DNA from: UBA5209 sp034002865
GTDB taxonomy: Bacteria; Patescibacteriota; Dojkabacteria; SC72
Direction: 5' to 3'
Length of the DNA stretch: 16,932 nucleotides
Assembly: GCA_034002865.1 (NCBI GenBank)
Contig: JAVEZR010000015.1
Location: 1 to 16,932, forward strand
In this document: one piece after another, positions 14,733 to 16,932 of the stretch
How the letters are laid out: each line of letters starts with the position of its first letter
Position numbering within the stretch: the stretch's first letter is position 1
Notes under the pieces: generated by a model
The model's input: only the letters and a program-made list of their open reading frames with translations
Told to the model about the DNA's origin: nothing
The model's database searches: none
Made by a program: the position numbers and the translations under genes

Positions 14733-14752
14733 TTTATACTGCCCAGTATAAA
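14733..14752. promoter_or_regulatory. Perfect 20-bp palindrome, operator-like
   Basis: TTTATACTG (14733-14741), CC, CAGTATAAA (14744-14752): nine paired positions with a two-base centre. It lies in the expected -35 region of the next gene, with -10-like TATATA/TATAAA at 14754-14765 and ATG at 14769. The short centre and lack of a T-run make an operator likelier than a terminator. Confidence 0.5.
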
Positions 14753-14768
14753 CTATATATATAAATAG

Positions 14769-15266
14769 ATGTCCACAGAGGGGTATACACAAGAATTTAA
14801 TTCAAATAGGGAGAGAAAAGATAGACAGCTTTATGCTGTTAATTTGTTATTAAAAAAACAGCTACCTTCTAATCTTAAGAGCCAATATCTTAGGAGTAAG
14901 AATATAGCAGAGTGGAGTAGTAGATCATACATATTAGATAAGGGAATGGAGAGTGAAATATCTTTTCTAAAAGGTAGGTATTTAATAGAGGATAATCATT
15001 TTAAACAGATGATATCTGCTAAAGAGTTTGATTTAAGAAAGCGCACAGGTGCATACATGATTGATTTAGATAGATACTTTCCTCAAGAAGAATTCAATAT
15101 CATAGATGTTACATATGAAGGTTTAAAAGATGATGAGATATTCTCTATCTTAAGATTCCAAGATATTGATGATAATCGGATAGTAATGGTAAGAGATGGA
15201 CAGAGAGAGTATGAAGAAGATATGTATGATGAGTTTTACTATTTTTTAGTAGAGTTTCATATTTAA
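14769..15266 (+). CDS. Hypothetical protein, 165 aa, probable distant member of the insert's paralogue family
   Basis: I cannot assign a function. The protein is charged, with no membrane segment or signal peptide. The N-terminal half is basic (KDRQLYAVNLLLKKQLPSNLKS); the C-terminal half is acidic. The C-terminal block I-F-S-I-L, D-I-D-D-N-R-I-V-M-V-R-D-G, then F-Y-Y-F-L-V-E-F parallels the end of the 202-aa neighbour (I-Y-S-Y-L, D-D-D-R-A-L-C-A-R-D-D, then Y-Y-F-F-L-A-P-A-F). This suggests a shared C-terminal domain. A perfect palindrome covers the promoter region, so this gene may be individually controlled. No Shine-Dalgarno site is present. Confidence 0.7.
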   Translation: MSTEGYTQEFNSNRERKDRQLYAVNLLLKKQLPSNLKSQYLRSKNIAEWSSRSYILDKGMESEISFLKGRYLIEDNHFKQMISAKEFDLRKRTGAYMIDLDRYFPQEEFNIIDVTYEGLKDDEIFSILRFQDIDDNRIVMVRDGQREYEEDMYDEFYYFLVEFHI

Positions 15267-15322
15267 TTAATATTTATTTTTTTACAAAATATGGCACCAT
15301 TTAATAGTGAAGTAGCTGAAAA
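15262..15322 (+). repeat. First copy of a ~60-bp direct repeat (leader plus first codons)
   Basis: The AT-rich leader and first ten or so codons of the 202-aa gene match 15903-15962 with high identity, by eye about 85% over 60 bases. Shared anchors are AATATTTATTTTTT, ATGGCACCAT and AATAGTGA. This is the trace of a tandem gene duplication that included the 5' region. Confidence 0.7.
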
Positions 15323-15899
15323 GTTTTGGTCTGAGCAAGATCGGAAGAAAGAAATCTTTGTAAATTTCCTAATAGCTAGTTCAGAAACTATGAAAATGAA
15401 ATATGAAGAAGAAGGAGAGTATCTTTCATTTCTTAGTTTTAAGAAAAATATTTCAAGTCTCTTAAAGAATGATATTTCAGTAACTTTTAATTCCGAGAGA
15501 ACTGTTGTTCTAAAACCTCTTTTTTTTGAAGTTGTGACATTAGTTCCCTCTATGGAAGATTGTATAATTCAGTTGGTATCAACTCCAATAGAGGAGTTCG
15601 GAATTTTAAAAGAGGAGGATATGGATTTTGCTAAGGTTTTTGAAGATACTACTTTGGGTGAGGAAGAGAAAATTAGACAAATATATTCATATCTAACAGA
15701 TGAAAGCGAGGAAGATGATGATAGGGCTTTGTGTGCAAGAGACGATGAAAACTATTACTTCTTTTTAGCACCAGCATTTGAGGAAGACTCCCCAGGGCAT
15801 GAGAAGATTAAGAGCATTAATTGTGTTGCTCGCACAGGGAATGTGAACGGGTGGAGAAATGAAAATCAGGATAGTTTTGAAGATACACAATATCATTAG
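15291..15899 (+). CDS. Hypothetical protein, 202 aa, paralogue of the following gene
   Basis: The function is unknown. It is strongly acidic and probably cytoplasmic. It begins MAPFNSEVAEKF, almost the same as MAPYNSELAKRN in the next gene. The region E-D-C-I-I-Q-L-V-S, then L-G-E-E-E, I-Y-S-Y-L-T-D-E and N-Y-Y-F-F-L can be aligned through to the neighbour's G-D-V-I-I-K-Q-L-V-S, L-G-E-E-E, I-F-D-I-L-D-E and R-Y-Y-T-L-L. The two are therefore tandem duplicates that have diverged greatly. Its extra C-terminal tail (about 30 residues, G-H-E-K onward) is missing in the neighbour. GAA is used more than GAG here, unlike much of the window. The AT-rich leader is shared with the next gene. Confidence 0.75.
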   Translation: MAPFNSEVAEKFWSEQDRKKEIFVNFLIASSETMKMKYEEEGEYLSFLSFKKNISSLLKNDISVTFNSERTVVLKPLFFEVVTLVPSMEDCIIQLVSTPIEEFGILKEEDMDFAKVFEDTTLGEEEKIRQIYSYLTDESEEDDDRALCARDDENYYFFLAPAFEEDSPGHEKIKSINCVARTGNVNGWRNENQDSFEDTQYH

Positions 15900-15902
15900 T
15901 AC

Positions 15903-15962
15903 TTTATTTAATATTTATTTTTTATATAATATGGCACCATATAATAGTGAGTTAGCTAAAAG
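15903..15962 (+). repeat. Second copy of the ~60-bp direct repeat
   Basis: Partner of the repeat at 15262-15322. The leader has stayed more alike than most of the coding sequence, which hints that the leader itself is under constraint or that the copies exchanged sequence there. Confidence 0.7.
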
Positions 15963-16503
15963 GAATCGTGAGATCCTCACTGATGAAGAAAGAGAGGCTG
16001 CATATGCTCTAACAGATTTTTTCCTATCTGATATAAATAGTGACTTCCAAGAATATTATGATCATAGTTTCAATAATAGAGAAGAATTTATTAAATTTAT
16101 TGAGGAGTCATTAGTTTTAAGGCATACAGATTTAAAAACACCTCTGGAAGTTGGTAAGAAGAATGCAGAAATCAAGTCGGTAGCATGTACTCAGGAGTTC
16201 TATAAAATAGATAACGTAGAGGGAGATGTAATAATTAAGCAGTTAGTCTCATTCTCGAGGGGAGATTTGATGTATTTCTCTAATACAGAGTTGGAAGAGG
16301 TGAGAATAGATTTACCTATAAAGGAGCTTGGAGAGGAGGAGTTATCTAAAGAAGTGATATTTGATATCTTAGATGAAAAAGAGGCTTATTTACTAGCTTA
16401 CGAGGAAGAGCACCTTATGGGAAGATATTATACTCTTTTAGAGGCGACAATACCGAAGATAGATAATGGATTGAGAGAGTATTTTGTGGAGACAGAAAAG
16501 TAA
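15931..16503 (+). CDS. Hypothetical protein, 190 aa, paralogue of the preceding gene
   Basis: Unknown acidic protein. The frame is open back to 15859, inside the preceding gene, but the ATG at 15931 is chosen. It aligns base for base with the start of the preceding paralogue (both ATGGCACCAT, then AATAGTGA), and the 24 extra residues would come from the duplicated leader. It has an N-terminal helical part (REILTDEEREAAYALTDFFL) and the C-terminal block shared with its neighbour (see 15291-15899). No known catalytic motif, cysteine pair or membrane segment is seen. It lies 61 bases before ruvC. TATAAT abuts the ATG directly, which is too close for a normal -10 for this start, so the true promoter may be further up. 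Confidence 0.75.
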   Translation: MAPYNSELAKRNREILTDEEREAAYALTDFFLSDINSDFQEYYDHSFNNREEFIKFIEESLVLRHTDLKTPLEVGKKNAEIKSVACTQEFYKIDNVEGDVIIKQLVSFSRGDLMYFSNTELEEVRIDLPIKELGEEELSKEVIFDILDEKEAYLLAYEEEHLMGRYYTLLEATIPKIDNGLREYFVETEK

Positions 16504-16530
16504 AATGCTATTAAATACTGTTTAAAGAGG

Positions 16531-16558
16531 TGTAAAGAATAGCTTTAGAGTGTAAAAT
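16531..16558 (+). promoter_or_regulatory. Promoter of ruvC
   Basis: TAAAAT (16553-16558) preceded directly by TG, six bases before the ATG, with a weak -35 TGTAAA (16531-16536) at 16 bases. Transcription would begin at or next to the start codon. Confidence 0.55.
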
Positions 16559-16564
16559 ACACTT

Positions 16565-16932
16565 ATGAGAATATTAGGAATAGATCCAGGGTTAGCTACA
16601 GTAGGTTGGTCTATTGTAGATTTTAGTAAAGATGGTAAACCAACCGCTATTGATTATGGAGCTATTACAACCCAAAAGGGTGAGAGTGTGGGTAATAGGT
16701 TGTCTGAGATATATGATGATTTAAACTCCATTATTAAAGAGTTTGAACCTAATTACTGTGGTTTAGAAACACTACTTTTCTATAATAATGCTAAGAGTGC
16801 AATTGTTGTTGGAGAAGCCCGTGGAGTTATATTACTCTGTTTAGAGAGGAGTAATATCTCTGTACACGAATTTACCCCTTTACAGGTAAAAAGTAGTATC
16901 TCGGGATACGGTAAAGCTACTAAGAATCAGGT
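16565..16932 (+). CDS. ruvC: Holliday junction resolvase RuvC, 3' end outside window
   Basis: RuvC cuts Holliday junctions during recombination, working with RuvAB. I translated it by hand: 122 residues are visible of about 160-170. RILGIDPGLATVGW at the start carries the first catalytic Asp (D7). GLETLLFYNN holds the second acidic residue (E68), matching the family E in the segment A-I-E-x-x-F. FTPLQVKSSISGYGKATKNQ (103-122) is the conserved DNA-binding block. The last catalytic acids lie beyond the window. ATG at 16565 is the natural start; no Shine-Dalgarno site is present and a -10 box ends six bases before it. Its usual partner yebC is 2.3 kb upstream, separated by unknown genes. Confidence 0.95.
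   Translation, partial: MRILGIDPGLATVGWSIVDFSKDGKPTAIDYGAITTQKGESVGNRLSEIYDDLNSIIKEFEPNYCGLETLLFYNNAKSAIVVGEARGVILLCLERSNISVHEFTPLQVKSSISGYGKATKNQ

Noticed and set aside
15859..15930. Longer start for the 190-aa protein
   Set aside because: The extra 24 residues are encoded by the end of the preceding gene and the repeated leader. The ATG at 15931 matches the start of the paralogue.
1..16932. CRISPR arrays, insertion sequences, transposases, integrases, prophage genes
   Set aside because: I found no regularly spaced repeats, terminal inverted repeats or recognisable mobile-element proteins in the window.

Overview
The window looks like chromosomal DNA from a small, AT-rich genome. The best guess is a member of the Candidate Phyla Radiation (Patescibacteria), possibly Dojkabacteria or a relative. 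The reasons are short intergenic gaps, many short divergent proteins, near-exclusive AGA/AGG arginine codons, almost no Shine-Dalgarno sites, and a large membrane-anchored type IV secretion-like ATPase of a kind common in these bacteria. This placement is inference; no rRNA is present to test it. UGA appears to be a normal stop (rluD ends in TGA within an ATGA overlap), which argues against the UGA=Gly code of Gracilibacteria/SR1.

Left part, minus strand (1-4147): a translation-termination operon rpmE-prfA-prmC, with prmC running off the left edge. Upstream of it lies a small uncertain ORF followed by a long hairpin. Then come a membrane-anchored GH18 glycosidase of the SleL/YaaH type and an Hsp20 chaperone with its own terminator. 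A CIRCE (HrcA) operator overlaps the hsp20 promoter.

Right part, plus strand (4188-16932): a CsoR-fold protein without cysteines, a metallo-beta-lactamase-fold protein without metal ligands, the replicative helicase dnaB, tRNA-Leu(CAA) and a membrane double-zinc-ribbon protein. Next is a tight cluster made of an Lgt-like membrane protein, lspA, an RluD-family pseudouridine synthase and a degenerate LCP/LytR_C protein. An 826-aa FtsK/VirB4/VirD4-like ATPase and yebC follow. Between yebC and ruvC, which are often adjacent in bacteria, lies about 2.3 kb of unrecognised genes. At least two, probably three, of these are divergent tandem paralogues. RuvC runs off the right edge.

Two themes stand out. 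First, in gene after gene a recognisable -10 hexamer sits 5-11 bases before the start codon, so many mRNAs should be leaderless or nearly so. Second, several proteins keep a family fold but have lost the family's hallmark residues (CsoR, MBL, Lgt, LCP). The most novel piece is the paralogue cluster between yebC and ruvC, which has duplicated leaders and a perfect 20-bp palindrome upstream of one member.
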